From: Astropecten irregularis
Lineage: Eukaryota > Echinodermata > Asteroidea > Paxillosida > Astropectinidae
Length of the DNA stretch: 64,000 nt
Direction: 5' to 3'
Assembly: GCA_963971285.1 (NCBI GenBank)
Contig: OZ020244.1
Location: 4,216,001-4,280,000, forward strand
The notes under the pieces were generated by a model. The model saw nothing but the letters and a program-made list of their open reading frames with translations, was not told the origin of the DNA and made no database searches. Of the stretch, positions 42,852 through 55,914 are shown piece after piece (position 1 is the stretch's first letter; every line of letters starts with the position of its first letter). The position numbers and the translations under genes are program-made.

Positions 42852-43878
42852 TATATAGCGAAATCCAAGATGGCGGCATGCCGTTGCAATTTTGCCCTTT
42901 AAATGTCGCTAAAGTGAACTGTAGGCAGAAAATATTGACGGACACAACTTTTGCACTATCTGACATGTCGTTTTCCACTATTAGTTTCCTTTTAAATCCA
43001 TTAAAATTACCATAAATTAGATTTTTCCGAAATAAAGCATACGGCGGCCATGTTTGCCATAGTCAACGCGGTATCAACGCGCGTGCGTGTAAATGCTTGG
43101 GGATTCCCCTGCGTAAATAACTGTATTATCGCTTTGGAGTGGACTGAGTTTGAATTATTTCGGCAAAACAAATATGGGTTAGGATTTTCCTTTGTTTGTG
43201 CATGTTTTCAGCCTTTTTAGTGAAGTTCTTTATATTCATGCAAAGACAAAAGAGCATAGCAAAGAGGGTTACCCGTGACGAGGGTAGCAACTTTTGGCCA
43301 GTGATATTGTTGCGCGTTTGCTTTATCAAACACCTTTTCTTTGACCCCCAAGTCAGTCAACTATCCCAAAAACCGGGGAAAAAAATTATAAAAACATCAG
43401 TCTTGCAAACAAGATGCGAAGAGTCCTCAAAAATAGTCCAACCCTAGTTGCCCTAACCCTAGCGAACCTAACCCTAGCTAGAGTCCACTTGCTGGACCAA
43501 TTCTTGTTAGCCTTCTTGTTTCCCCCCCCCCCCCCCCCCCCCGAAATAAATTGTCGCATAGCCCTGGCCACCCGTCACAACCCCTGGCTGTGAACTCAAC
43601 AATCTTGAAGCATTCAACGATTGCTCCTTGCTTACTTTGAAGACTTGTAATATTAAAAAAGGAACTGCGATGCACATATCGATCCATGGATGCATTACAT
43701 AATGGATACCGTGCTAAAACTGCATAAACAAAATGGCCGCCCCTCCTCCAAGATTGGCCTGTATTTCGAAAAGGGTTCAATTTTGTTCAATTTTTTTTGC
43801 AGATTCATGGTCAGTGAACACTTCCCTTTGTCTTAAGGGTGGTTTTATAAGAAAATAAAATACTTTATGCACTATAAA
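42852..43878. repeat. 1,027-bp spacer unit (first array copy)
   Basis: Runs from TATATAGCGAAATCCAAGAT to TACTTTATGCACTATAAA. Contains GGCGGCATGCCG next to AAGATGGCGGC (YY1-like), a CpG patch (CAACGCGGTATCAACGCGCG), three CCCTAA-like strings (about 43440-43475), a poly-C run (about 43522-43542) and AAAATGGCCGCCCC. No protein gene or obvious inverted termini. Confidence 0.85.
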
Positions 43879-46800
43879 GGGTGCAGACCAGTAAATAGGC
43901 CCAAATCGGTCCGCGGAGCTCATTAATTTTTTGTATACCCTCAAAATCTTTTCTCTTAAAGCGTCTGGTGAGCCCTACGTGGTAAGTCTTGTAGACAAAA
44001 TGGATGGAACCCGATCACCAGAGTTTGGACTTTCACCTCTGAGCCGTTTGGATGAAATCAGGCCCTAAATTCGCTCTATTTTTTCCCTGTAGTGGAGGGG
44101 TACTATTTTTGGTCTGGCACCGGTCAATTCGGCCATTTTAGGGGTATTTTTCTTTGAATGTACTTTACGCAAAAAGTCATCGGTTAACCTATAGAAAATT
44201 GAAAAGAAAATGAAAATTGAAGTTTTCACCTTTATTTTGCCGTATTGGTCGATTGCCTCAGAAACTTCTGAGTATTTTTAATATTTTTTTGAAATTGGCC
44301 ATTTTGCGTGGGAGCCTATGGGAATTTATTTACTGGTCTGCACCCTATATAGCGAAATCCAAGATGGCGGCATGCCGTTGCAATTTTGCCCTTTAAATGT
44401 CGCTAAAGTGAACTGTAGGCAGAAAATATTGACGGACACAACTTTTGCACTATCTGACATGTCGTTTTCCACTATTAGTTTCCTTTTAAATCCATTAAAA
44501 TTACCATAAATTAGATTTTTCCGAAATAAAGCATACGGCGGCCATGTTTGCCATAGTCAACGCGGTATCAACGCGCGTGCGTGTAAATGCTTGGGGATTC
44601 CCCTGCGTAAATAACTGTATTATCGCTTTGGAGTGGACTGAGTTTGAATTATTTCGGCAAAACAAATATGGGTTAGGATTTTCCTTTGTTTGTGCATGTT
44701 TTCAGCCTTTTTAGTGAAGTTCTTTATATTCATGCAAAGACAAAAGAGCATAGCAAAGAGGGTTACCCGTGACGAGGGTAGCAACTTTTGGCCAGTGATA
44801 TTGTTGCGCGTTTGCTTTATCAAACACCTTTTCTTTGACCCCCAAGTCAGTCAACTATCCCAAAAACCGGGGAAAAAAATTATAAAAACATCAGTCTTGC
44901 AAACAAGATGCGAAGAGTCCTCAAAAATAGTCCAACCCTAGTTGCCCTAACCCTAGCGAACCTAACCCTAGCTAGAGTCCACTTGCTGGACCAATTCTTG
45001 TTAGCCTTCTTGTTTCCCCCCCCCCCCCCCCCCCCGAAATAAATTGTCGCATAGCCCTGGCCACCCGTCACAACCCCTGGCTGTGAACTCAACAATCTTG
45101 AAGCATTCAACGATTGCTCCTTGCTTACTTTGAAGACTTGTAATATTAAAAAAGGAACTGCGATGCACATATCGATCCATGGATGCATTACATAATGGAT
45201 ACCGTGCTAAAACTGCATAAACAAAATGGCCGCCCCTCCTCCAAGATTGGCCTGTATTTCGAAAAGGGTTCAATTTTGTTCAATTTTTTTTGCAGATTCA
45301 TGGTCAGTGAACACTTCCCTTTGTCTTAAGGGTGGTTTTATAAGAAAATAAAATACTTTATGCACTATAAAGGGTGCAGACCAGTAAATAGGCCCAAATC
45401 GGTCCGCGGAGCTCATTAATTTTTTGTATACCCTCAAAATCTTTTCTCTTAAAGCGTCTGGTGAGCCCTACGTGGTAAGTCTTGTAGACAAAATGGATGG
45501 AACCCGATCACCAGAGTTTGGACTTTCACCTCTGAGCCGTTTGGATGAAATCAGGCCCTAAATTCGCTCTATTTTTTCCCTGTAGTGGAGGGGTACTATT
45601 TTTGGTCTGGCACCGGTCAATTCGGCCATTTTAGGGGTATTTTTCTTTGAATGTACTTTACGCAAAAAGTCATCGGTTAACCTATAGAAAATTGAAAAGA
45701 AAATGAAAATTGAAGTTTTCACCTTTATTTTGCCGTATTGGTCGATTGCCTCAGAAACTTCTGAGTATTTTTAATATTTTTTTGAAATTGGCCATTTTGC
45801 GTGGGAGCCTATGGGAATTTATTTACTGGTCTGCACCCTATATAGCGAAATCCAAGATGGCGGCATGCCGTTGCAATTTTGCCCTTTAAATGTCGCTAAA
45901 GTGAACTGTAGGCAGAAAATATTGACGGACACAACTTTTGCACTATCTGACATGTCGTTTTCCACTATTAGTTTCCTTTTAAATCCATTAAAATTACCAT
46001 AAATTAGATTTTTCCGAAATAAAGCATACGGCGGCCATGTTTGCCATAGTCAACGCGGTATCAACGCGCGTGCGTGTAAATGCTTGGGGATTCCCCTGCG
46101 TAAATAACTGTATTATCGCTTTGGAGTGGACTGAGTTTGAATTATTTCGGCAAAACAAATATGGGTTAGGATTTTCCTTTGTTTGTGCATGTTTTCAGCC
46201 TTTTTAGTGAAGTTCTTTATATTCATGCAAAGACAAAAGAGCATAGCAAAGAGGGTTACCCGTGACGAGGGTAGCAACTTTTGGCCAGTGATATTGTTGC
46301 GCGTTTGCTTTATCAAACACCTTTTCTTTGACCCCCAAGTCAGTCAACTATCCCAAAAACCGGGGAAAAAAATTATAAAAACATCAGTCTTGCAAACAAG
46401 ATGCGAAGAGTCCTCAAAAATAGTCCAACCCTAGTTGCCCTAACCCTAGCGAACCTAACCCTAGCTAGAGTCCACTTGCTGGACCAATTCTTGTTAGCCT
46501 TCTTGTTTCCCCCCCCCCCCCCCCCCCCCGAAATAAATTGTCGCATAGCCCTGGCCACCCGTCACAACCCCTGGCTGTGAACTCAACAATCTTGAAGCAT
46601 TCAACGATTGCTCCTTGCTTACTTTGAAGACTTGTAATATTAAAAAAGGAACTGCGATGCACATATCGATCCATGGATGCATTACATAATGGATACCGTG
46701 CTAAAACTGCATAAACAAAATGGCCGCCCCTCCTCCAAGATTGGCCTGTATTTCGAAAAGGGTTCAATTTTGTTCAATTTTTTTTGCAGATTCATGGTCA

Positions 46801-49800
46801 GTGAACACTTCCCTTTGTCTTAAGGGTGGTTTTATAAGAAAATAAAATACTTTATGCACTATAAAGGGTGCAGACCAGTAAATAGGCCCAAATCGGTCCG
46901 CGGAGCTCATTAATTTTTTGTATACCCTCAAAATCTTTTCTCTTAAAGCGTCTGGTGAGCCCTACGTGGTAAGTCTTGTAGACAAAATGGATGGAACCCG
47001 ATCACCAGAGTTTGGACTTTCACCTCTGAGCCGTTTGGATGAAATCAGGCCCTAAATTCGCTCTATTTTTTCCCTGTAGTGGAGGGGTACTATTTTTGGT
47101 CTGGCACCGGTCAATTCGGCCATTTTAGGGGTATTTTTCTTTGAATGTACTTTACGCAAAAAGTCATCGGTTAACCTATAGAAAATTGAAAAGAAAATGA
47201 AAATTGAAGTTTTCACCTTTATTTTGCCGTATTGGTCGATTGCCTCAGAAACTTCTGAGTATTTTTAATATTTTTTTGAAATTGGCCATTTTGCGTGGGA
47301 GCCTATGGGAATTTATTTACTGGTCTGCACCCTATATAGCGAAATCCAAGATGGCGGCATGCCGTTGCAATTTTGCCCTTTAAATGTCGCTAAAGTGAAC
47401 TGTAGGCAGAAAATATTGACGGACACAACTTTTGCACTATCTGACATGTCGTTTTCCACTATTAGTTTCCTTTTAAATCCATTAAAATTACCATAAATTA
47501 GATTTTTCCGAAATAAAGCATACGGCGGCCATGTTTGCCATAGTCAACGCGGTATCAACGCGCGTGCGTGTAAATGCTTGGGGATTCCCCTGCGTAAATA
47601 ACTGTATTATCGCTTTGGAGTGGACTGAGTTTGAATTATTTCGGCAAAACAAATATGGGTTAGGATTTTCCTTTGTTTGTGCATGTTTTCAGCCTTTTTA
47701 GTGAAGTTCTTTATATTCATGCAAAGACAAAAGAGCATAGCAAAGAGGGTTACCCGTGACGAGGGTAGCAACTTTTGGCCAGTGATATTGTTGCGCGTTT
47801 GCTTTATCAAACACCTTTTCTTTGACCCCCAAGTCAGTCAACTATCCCAAAAACCGGGGAAAAAAATTATAAAAACATCAGTCTTGCAAACAAGATGCGA
47901 AGAGTCCTCAAAAATAGTCCAACCCTAGTTGCCCTAACCCTAGCGAACCTAACCCTAGCTAGAGTCCACTTGCTGGACCAATTCTTGTTAGCCTTCTTGT
48001 TTCCCCCCCCCCCCCCCCCCCCCGAAATAAATTGTCGCATAGCCCTGGCCACCCGTCACAACCCCTGGCTGTGAACTCAACAATCTTGAAGCATTCAACG
48101 ATTGCTCCTTGCTTACTTTGAAGACTTGTAATATTAAAAAAGGAACTGCGATGCACATATCGATCCATGGATGCATTACATAATGGATACCGTGCTAAAA
48201 CTGCATAAACAAAATGGCCGCCCCTCCTCCAAGATTGGCCTGTATTTCGAAAAGGGTTCAATTTTGTTCAATTTTTTTTGCAGATTCATGGTCAGTGAAC
48301 ACTTCCCTTTGTCTTAAGGGTGGTTTTATAAGAAAATAAAATACTTTATGCACTATAAAGGGTGCAGACCAGTAAATAGGCCCAAATCGGTCCGCGGAGC
48401 TCATTAATTTTTTGTATACCCTCAAAATCTTTTCTCTTAAAGCGTCTGGTGAGCCCTACGTGGTAAGTCTTGTAGACAAAATGGATGGAACCCGATCACC
48501 AGAGTTTGGACTTTCACCTCTGAGCCGTTTGGATGAAATCAGGCCCTAAATTCGCTCTATTTTTTCCCTGTAGTGGAGGGGTACTATTTTTGGTCTGGCA
48601 CCGGTCAATTCGGCCATTTTAGGGGTATTTTTCTTTGAATGTACTTTACGCAAAAAGTCATCGGTTAACCTATAGAAAATTGAAAAGAAAATGAAAATTG
48701 AAGTTTTCACCTTTATTTTGCCGTATTGGTCGATTGCCTCAGAAACTTCTGAGTATTTTTAATATTTTTTTGAAATTGGCCATTTTGCGTGGGAGCCTAT
48801 GGGAATTTATTTACTGGTCTGCACCCTATATAGCGAAATCCAAGATGGCGGCATGCCGTTGCAATTTTGCCCTTTAAATGTCGCTAAAGTGAACTGTAGG
48901 CAGAAAATATTGACGGACACAACTTTTGCACTATCTGACATGTCGTTTTCCACTATTAGTTTCCTTTTAAATCCATTAAAATTACCATAAATTAGATTTT
49001 TCCGAAATAAAGCATACGGCGGCCATGTTTGCCATAGTCAACGCGGTATCAACGCGCGTGCGTGTAAATGCTTGGGGATTCCCCTGCGTAAATAACTGTA
49101 TTATCGCTTTGGAGTGGACTGAGTTTGAATTATTTCGGCAAAACAAATATGGGTTAGGATTTTCCTTTGTTTGTGCATGTTTTCAGCCTTTTTAGTGAAG
49201 TTCTTTATATTCATGCAAAGACAAAAGAGCATAGCAAAGAGGGTTACCCGTGACGAGGGTAGCAACTTTTGGCCAGTGATATTGTTGCGCGTTTGCTTTA
49301 TCAAACACCTTTTCTTTGACCCCCAAGTCAGTCAACTATCCCAAAAACCGGGGAAAAAAATTATAAAAACATCAGTCTTGCAAACAAGATGCGAAGAGTC
49401 CTCAAAAATAGTCCAACCCTAGTTGCCCTAACCCTAGCGAACCTAACCCTAGCTAGAGTCCACTTGCTGGACCAATTCTTGTTAGCCTTCTTGTTTCCCC
49501 CCCCCCCCCCCCCCCCGAAATAAATTGTCGCATAGCCCTGGCCACCCGTCACAACCCCTGGCTGTGAACTCAACAATCTTGAAGCATTCAACGATTGCTC
49601 CTTGCTTACTTTGAAGACTTGTAATATTAAAAAAGGAACTGCGATGCACATATCGATCCATGGATGCATTACATAATGGATACCGTGCTAAAACTGCATA
49701 AACAAAATGGCCGCCCCTCCTCCAAGATTGGCCTGTATTTCGAAAAGGGTTCAATTTTGTTCAATTTTTTTTGCAGATTCATGGTCAGTGAACACTTCCC

Positions 49801-49851
49801 TTTGTCTTAAGGGTGGTTTTATAAGAAAATAAAATACTTTATGCACTATAA

Positions 49852-50875
49852 ATAGCGAAATCCAAGATGGCGGCATGCCGTTGCAATTTTGCCCTTTAAA
49901 TGTCGCTAAAGTGAACTGTAGGCAGAAAATATTGACGGACACAACTTTTGCACTATCTGACATGTCGTTTTCCACTATTAGTTTCCTTTTAAATCCATTA
50001 AAATTACCATAAATTAGATTTTTCCGAAATAAAGCATACGGCGGCCATGTTTGCCATAGTCAACGCGGTATCAACGCGCGTGCGTGTAAATGCTTGGGGA
50101 TTCCCCTGCGTAAATAACTGTATTATCGCTTTGGAGTGGACTGAGTTTGAATTATTTCGGCAAAACAAATATGGGTTAGGATTTTCCTTTGTTTGTGCAT
50201 GTTTTCAGCCTTTTTAGTGAAGTTCTTTATATTCATGCAAAGACAAAAGAGCATAGCAAAGAGGGTTACCCGTGACGAGGGTAGCAACTTTTGGCCAGTG
50301 ATATTGTTGCGCGTTTGCTTTATCAAACACCTTTTCTTTGACCCCCAAGTCAGTCAACTATCCCAAAAACCGGGGAAAAAAATTATAAAAACATCAGTCT
50401 TGCAAACAAGATGCGAAGAGTCCTCAAAAATAGTCCAACCCTAGTTGCCCTAACCCTAGCGAACCTAACCCTAGCTAGAGTCCACTTGCTGGACCAATTC
50501 TTGTTAGCCTTCTTGTTTCCCCCCCCCCCCCCCCCCCCCGAAATAAATTGTCGCATAGCCCTGGCCACCCGTCACAACCCCTGGCTGTGAACTCAACAAT
50601 CTTGAAGCATTCAACGATTGCTCCTTGCTTACTTTGAAGACTTGTAATATTAAAAAAGGAACTGCGATGCACATATCGATCCATGGATGCATTACATAAT
50701 GGATACCGTGCTAAAACTGCATAAACAAAATGGCCGCCCCTCCTCCAAGATTGGCCTGTATTTCGAAAAGGGTTCAATTTTGTTCAATTTTTTTTGCAGA
50801 TTCATGGTCAGTGAACACTTCCCTTTGTCTTAAGGGTGGTTTTATAAGAAAATAAAATACTTTATGCACTATAAA
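49852..50875. repeat. Spacer unit preceded by an empty junction
   Basis: Here ATGCACTATAAATAGCGAAA runs straight from one spacer to the next. Comparison with the filled junctions gives the exact insertion point of the 467-bp element. Confidence 0.9.
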
Positions 50876-53860
50876 GGGTGCAGACCAGTAAATAGGCCCA
50901 AATCGGTCCGCGGAGCTCATTAATTTTTTGTATACCCTCAAAATCTTTTCTCTTAAAGCGTCTGGTGAGCCCTACGTGGTAAGTCTTGTAGACAAAATGG
51001 ATGGAACCCGATCACCAGAGTTTGGACTTTCACCTCTGAGCCGTTTGGATGAAATCAGGCCCTAAATTCGCTCTATTTTTTCCCTGTAGTGGAGGGGTAC
51101 TATTTTTGGTCTGGCACCGGTCAATTCGGCCATTTTAGGGGTATTTTTCTTTGAATGTACTTTACGCAAAAAGTCATCGGTTAACCTATAGAAAATTGAA
51201 AAGAAAATGAAAATTGAAGTTTTCACCTTTATTTTGCCGTATTGGTCGATTGCCTCAGAAACTTCTGAGTATTTTTAATATTTTTTTGAAATTGGCCATT
51301 TTGCGTGGGAGCCTATGGGAATTTATTTACTGGTCTGCACCCTATATAGCGAAATCCAAGATGGCGGCATGCCGTTGCAATTTTGCCCTTTAAATGTCGC
51401 TAAAGTGAACTGTAGGCAGAAAATATTGACGGACACAACTTTTGCACTATCTGACATGTCGTTTTCCACTATTAGTTTCCTTTTAAATCCATTAAAATTA
51501 CCATAAATTAGATTTTTCCGAAATAAAGCATACGGCGGCCATGTTTGCCATAGTCAACGCGGTATCAACGCGCGTGCGTGTAAATGCTTGGGGATTCCCC
51601 TGCGTAAATAACTGTATTATCGCTTTGGAGTGGACTGAGTTTGAATTATTTCGGCAAAACAAATATGGGTTAGGATTTTCCTTTGTTTGTGCATGTTTTC
51701 AGCCTTTTTAGTGAAGTTCTTTATATTCATGCAAAGACAAAAGAGCATAGCAAAGAGGGTTACCCGTGACGAGGGTAGCAACTTTTGGCCAGTGATATTG
51801 TTGCGCGTTTGCTTTATCAAACACCTTTTCTTTGACCCCCAAGTCAGTCAACTATCCCAAAAACCGGGGAAAAAAATTATAAAAACATCAGTCTTGCAAA
51901 CAAGATGCGAAGAGTCCTCAAAAATAGTCCAACCCTAGTTGCCCTAACCCTAGCGAACCTAACCCTAGCTAGAGTCCACTTGCTGGACCAATTCTTGTTA
52001 GCCTTCTTGTTTCCCCCCCCCCCCCCCCCCCCGAAATAAATTGTCGCATAGCCCTGGCCACCCGTCACAACCCCTGGCTGTGAACTCAACAATCTTGAAG
52101 CATTCAACGATTGCTCCTTGCTTACTTTGAAGACTTGTAATATTAAAAAAGGAACTGCGATGCACATATCGATCCATGGATGCATTACATAATGGATACC
52201 GTGCTAAAACTGCATAAACAAAATGGCCGCCCCTCCTCCAAGATTGGCCTGTATTTCGAAAAGGGTTCAATTTTGTTCAATTTTTTTTGCAGATTCATGG
52301 TCAGTGAACACTTCCCTTTGTCTTAAGGGTGGTTTTATAAGAAAATAAAATACTTTATGCACTATAAAGGGTGCAGACCAGTAAATAGGCCCAAATCGGT
52401 CCGCGGAGCTCATTAATTTTTTGTATACCCTCAAAATCTTTTCTCTTAAAGCGTCTGGTGAGCCCTACGTGGTAAGTCTTGTAGACAAAATGGATGGAAC
52501 CCGATCACCAGAGTTTGGACTTTCACCTCTGAGCCGTTTGGATGAAATCAGGCCCTAAATTCGCTCTATTTTTTCCCTGTAGTGGAGGGGTACTATTTTT
52601 GGTCTGGCACCGGTCAATTCGGCCATTTTAGGGGTATTTTTCTTTGAATGTACTTTACGCAAAAAGTCATCGGTTAACCTATAGAAAATTGAAAAGAAAA
52701 TGAAAATTGAAGTTTTCACCTTTATTTTGCCGTATTGGTCGATTGCCTCAGAAACTTCTGAGTATTTTTAATATTTTTTTGAAATTGGCCATTTTGCGTG
52801 GGAGCCTATGGGAATTTATTTACTGGTCTGCACCCTATATAGCGAAATCCAAGATGGCGGCATGCCGTTGCAATTTTGCCCTTTAAATGTCGCTAAAGTG
52901 AACTGTAGGCAGAAAATATTGACGGACACAACTTTTGCACTATCTGACATGTCGTTTTCCACTATTAGTTTCCTTTTAAATCCATTAAAATTACCATAAA
53001 TTAGATTTTTCCGAAATAAAGCATACGGCGGCCATGTTTGCCATAGTCAACGCGGTATCAACGCGCGTGCGTGTAAATGCTTGGGGATTCCCCTGCGTAA
53101 ATAACTGTATTATCGCTTTGGAGTGGACTGAGTTTGAATTATTTCGGCAAAACAAATATGGGTTAGGATTTTCCTTTGTTTGTGCATGTTTTCAGCCTTT
53201 TTAGTGAAGTTCTTTATATTCATGCAAAGACAAAAGAGCATAGCAAAGAGGGTTACCCGTGACGAGGGTAGCAACTTTTGGCCAGTGATATTGTTGCGCG
53301 TTTGCTTTATCAAACACCTTTTCTTTGACCCCCAAGTCAGTCAACTATCCCAAAAACCGGGGAAAAAAATTATAAAAACATCAGTCTTGCAAACAAGATG
53401 CGAAGAGTCCTCAAAAATAGTCCAACCCTAGTTGCCCTAACCCTAGCGAACCTAACCCTAGCTAGAGTCCACTTGCTGGACCAATTCTTGTTAGCCTTCT
53501 TGTTTCCCCCCCCCCCCCCCCCCCGAAATAAATTGTCGCATAGCCCTGGCCACCCGTCACAACCCCTGGCTGTGAACTCAACAATCTTGAAGCATTCAAC
53601 GATTGCTCCTTGCTTACTTTGAAGACTTGTAATATTAAAAAAGGAACTGCGATGCACATATCGATCCATGGATGCATTACATAATGGATACCGTGCTAAA
53701 ACTGCATAAACAAAATGGCCGCCCCTCCTCCAAGATTGGCCTGTATTTCGAAAAGGGTTCAATTTTGTTCAATTTTTTTTGCAGATTCATGGTCAGTGAA
53801 CACTTCCCTTTGTCTTAAGGGTGGTTTTATAAGAAAATAAAATACTTTATGCACTATAAA

Positions 53861-55914
53861 TAGCGAAATCCAAGATGGCGGCATGCCGTTGCAATTTTGC
53901 CCTTTAAATGTCGCTAAAGTGAACTGTAGGCAGAAAATATTGACGGACACAACTTTTGCACTATCTGACATGTCGTTTTCCACTATTAGTTTCCTTTTAA
54001 ATCCATTAAAATTACCATAAATTAGATTTTTCCGAAATAAAGCATACGGCGGCCATGTTTGCCATAGTCAACGCGGTATCAACGCGCGTGCGTGTAAATG
54101 CTTGGGGATTCCCCTGCGTAAATAACTGTATTATCGCTTTGGAGTGGACTGAGTTTGAATTATTTCGGCAAAACAAATATGGGTTAGGATTTTCCTTTGT
54201 TTGTGCATGTTTTCAGCCTTTTTAGTGAAGTTCTTTATATTCATGCAAAGACAAAAGAGCATAGCAAAGAGGGTTACCCGTGACGAGGGTAGCAACTTTT
54301 GGCCAGTGATATTGTTGCGCGTTTGCTTTATCAAACACCTTTTCTTTGACCCCCAAGTCAGTCAACTATCCCAAAAACCGGGGAAAAAAATTATAAAAAC
54401 ATCAGTCTTGCAAACAAGATGCGAAGAGTCCTCAAAAATAGTCCAACCCTAGTTGCCCTAACCCTAGCGAACCTAACCCTAGCTAGAGTCCACTTGCTGG
54501 ACCAATTCTTGTTAGCCTTCTTGTTTCCCCCCCCCCCCCCCCCCCCCCCCCCGAAATAAATTGTCGCATAGCCCTGGCCACCCGTCACAACCCCTGGCTG
54601 TGAACTCAACAATCTTGAAGCATTCAACGATTGCTCCTTGCTTACTTTGAAGACTTGTAATATTAAAAAAGGAACTGCGATGCACATATCGATCCATGGA
54701 TGCATTACATAATGGATACCGTGCTAAAACTGCATAAACAAAATGGCCGCCCCTCCTCCAAGATTGGCCTGTATTTCGAAAAGGGTTCAATTTTGTTCAA
54801 TTTTTTTTGCAGATTCATGGTCAGTGAACACTTCCCTTTGTCTTAAGGGTGGTTTTATAAGAAAATAAAATACTTTATGCACTATAAATAGCGAAATCCA
54901 AGATGGCGGCATGCCGTTGCAATTTTGCCCTTTAAATGTCGCTAAAGTGAACTGTAGGCAGAAAATATTGACGGACACAACTTTTGCACTATCTGACATG
55001 TCGTTTTCCACTATTAGTTTCCTTTTAAATCCATTAAAATTACCATAAATTAGATTTTTCCGAAATAAAGCATACGGCGGCCATGTTTGCCATAGTCAAC
55101 GCGGTATCAACGCGCGTGCGTGTAAATGCTTGGGGATTCCCCTGCGTAAATAACTGTATTATCGCTTTGGAGTGGACTGAGTTTGAATTATTTCGGCAAA
55201 ACAAATATGGGTTAGGATTTTCCTTTGTTTGTGCATGTTTTCAGCCTTTTTAGTGAAGTTCTTTATATTCATGCAAAGACAAAAGAGCATAGCAAAGAGG
55301 GTTACCCGTGACGAGGGTAGCAACTTTTGGCCAGTGATATTGTTGCGCGTTTGCTTTATCAAACACCTTTTCTTTGACCCCCAAGTCAGTCAACTATCCC
55401 AAAAACCGGGGAAAAAAATTATAAAAACATCAGTCTTGCAAACAAGATGCGAAGAGTCCTCAAAAATAGTCCAACCCTAGTTGCCCTAACCCTAGCGAAC
55501 CTAACCCTAGCTAGAGTCCACTTGCTGGACCAATTCTTGTTAGCCTTCTTGTTTCCCCCCCCCCCCCCCCCCCCCCCCGAAATAAATTGTCGCATAGCCC
55601 TGGCCACCCGTCACAACCCCTGGCTGTGAACTCAACAATCTTGAAGCATTCAACGATTGCTCCTTGCTTACTTTGAAGACTTGTAATATTAAAAAAGGAA
55701 CTGCGATGCACATATCGATCCATGGATGCATTACATAATGGATACCGTGCTAAAACTGCATAAACAAAATGGCCGCCCCTCCTCCAAGATTGGCCTGTAT
55801 TTCGAAAAGGGTTCAATTTTGTTCAATTTTTTTTGCAGATTCATGGTCAGTGAACACTTCCCTTTGTCTTAAGGGTGGTTTTATAAGAAAATAAAATACT
55901 TTATGCACTATAAA
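53861..55914. repeat. Two consecutive spacer units without the 467-bp element
   Basis: Junctions at about 53861 and 54888 are both empty. The poly-C runs in these two units are the longest of the array (26 and 24). Confidence 0.9.

Noticed and set aside
42824..55816. Repeated short frames (63, 67, 83, 100 and up to 130 codons) in every array unit
   Set aside because: They persist only because the units are identical. Frames with G- or P-runs arise from the poly-C tract, and their lengths change with it.
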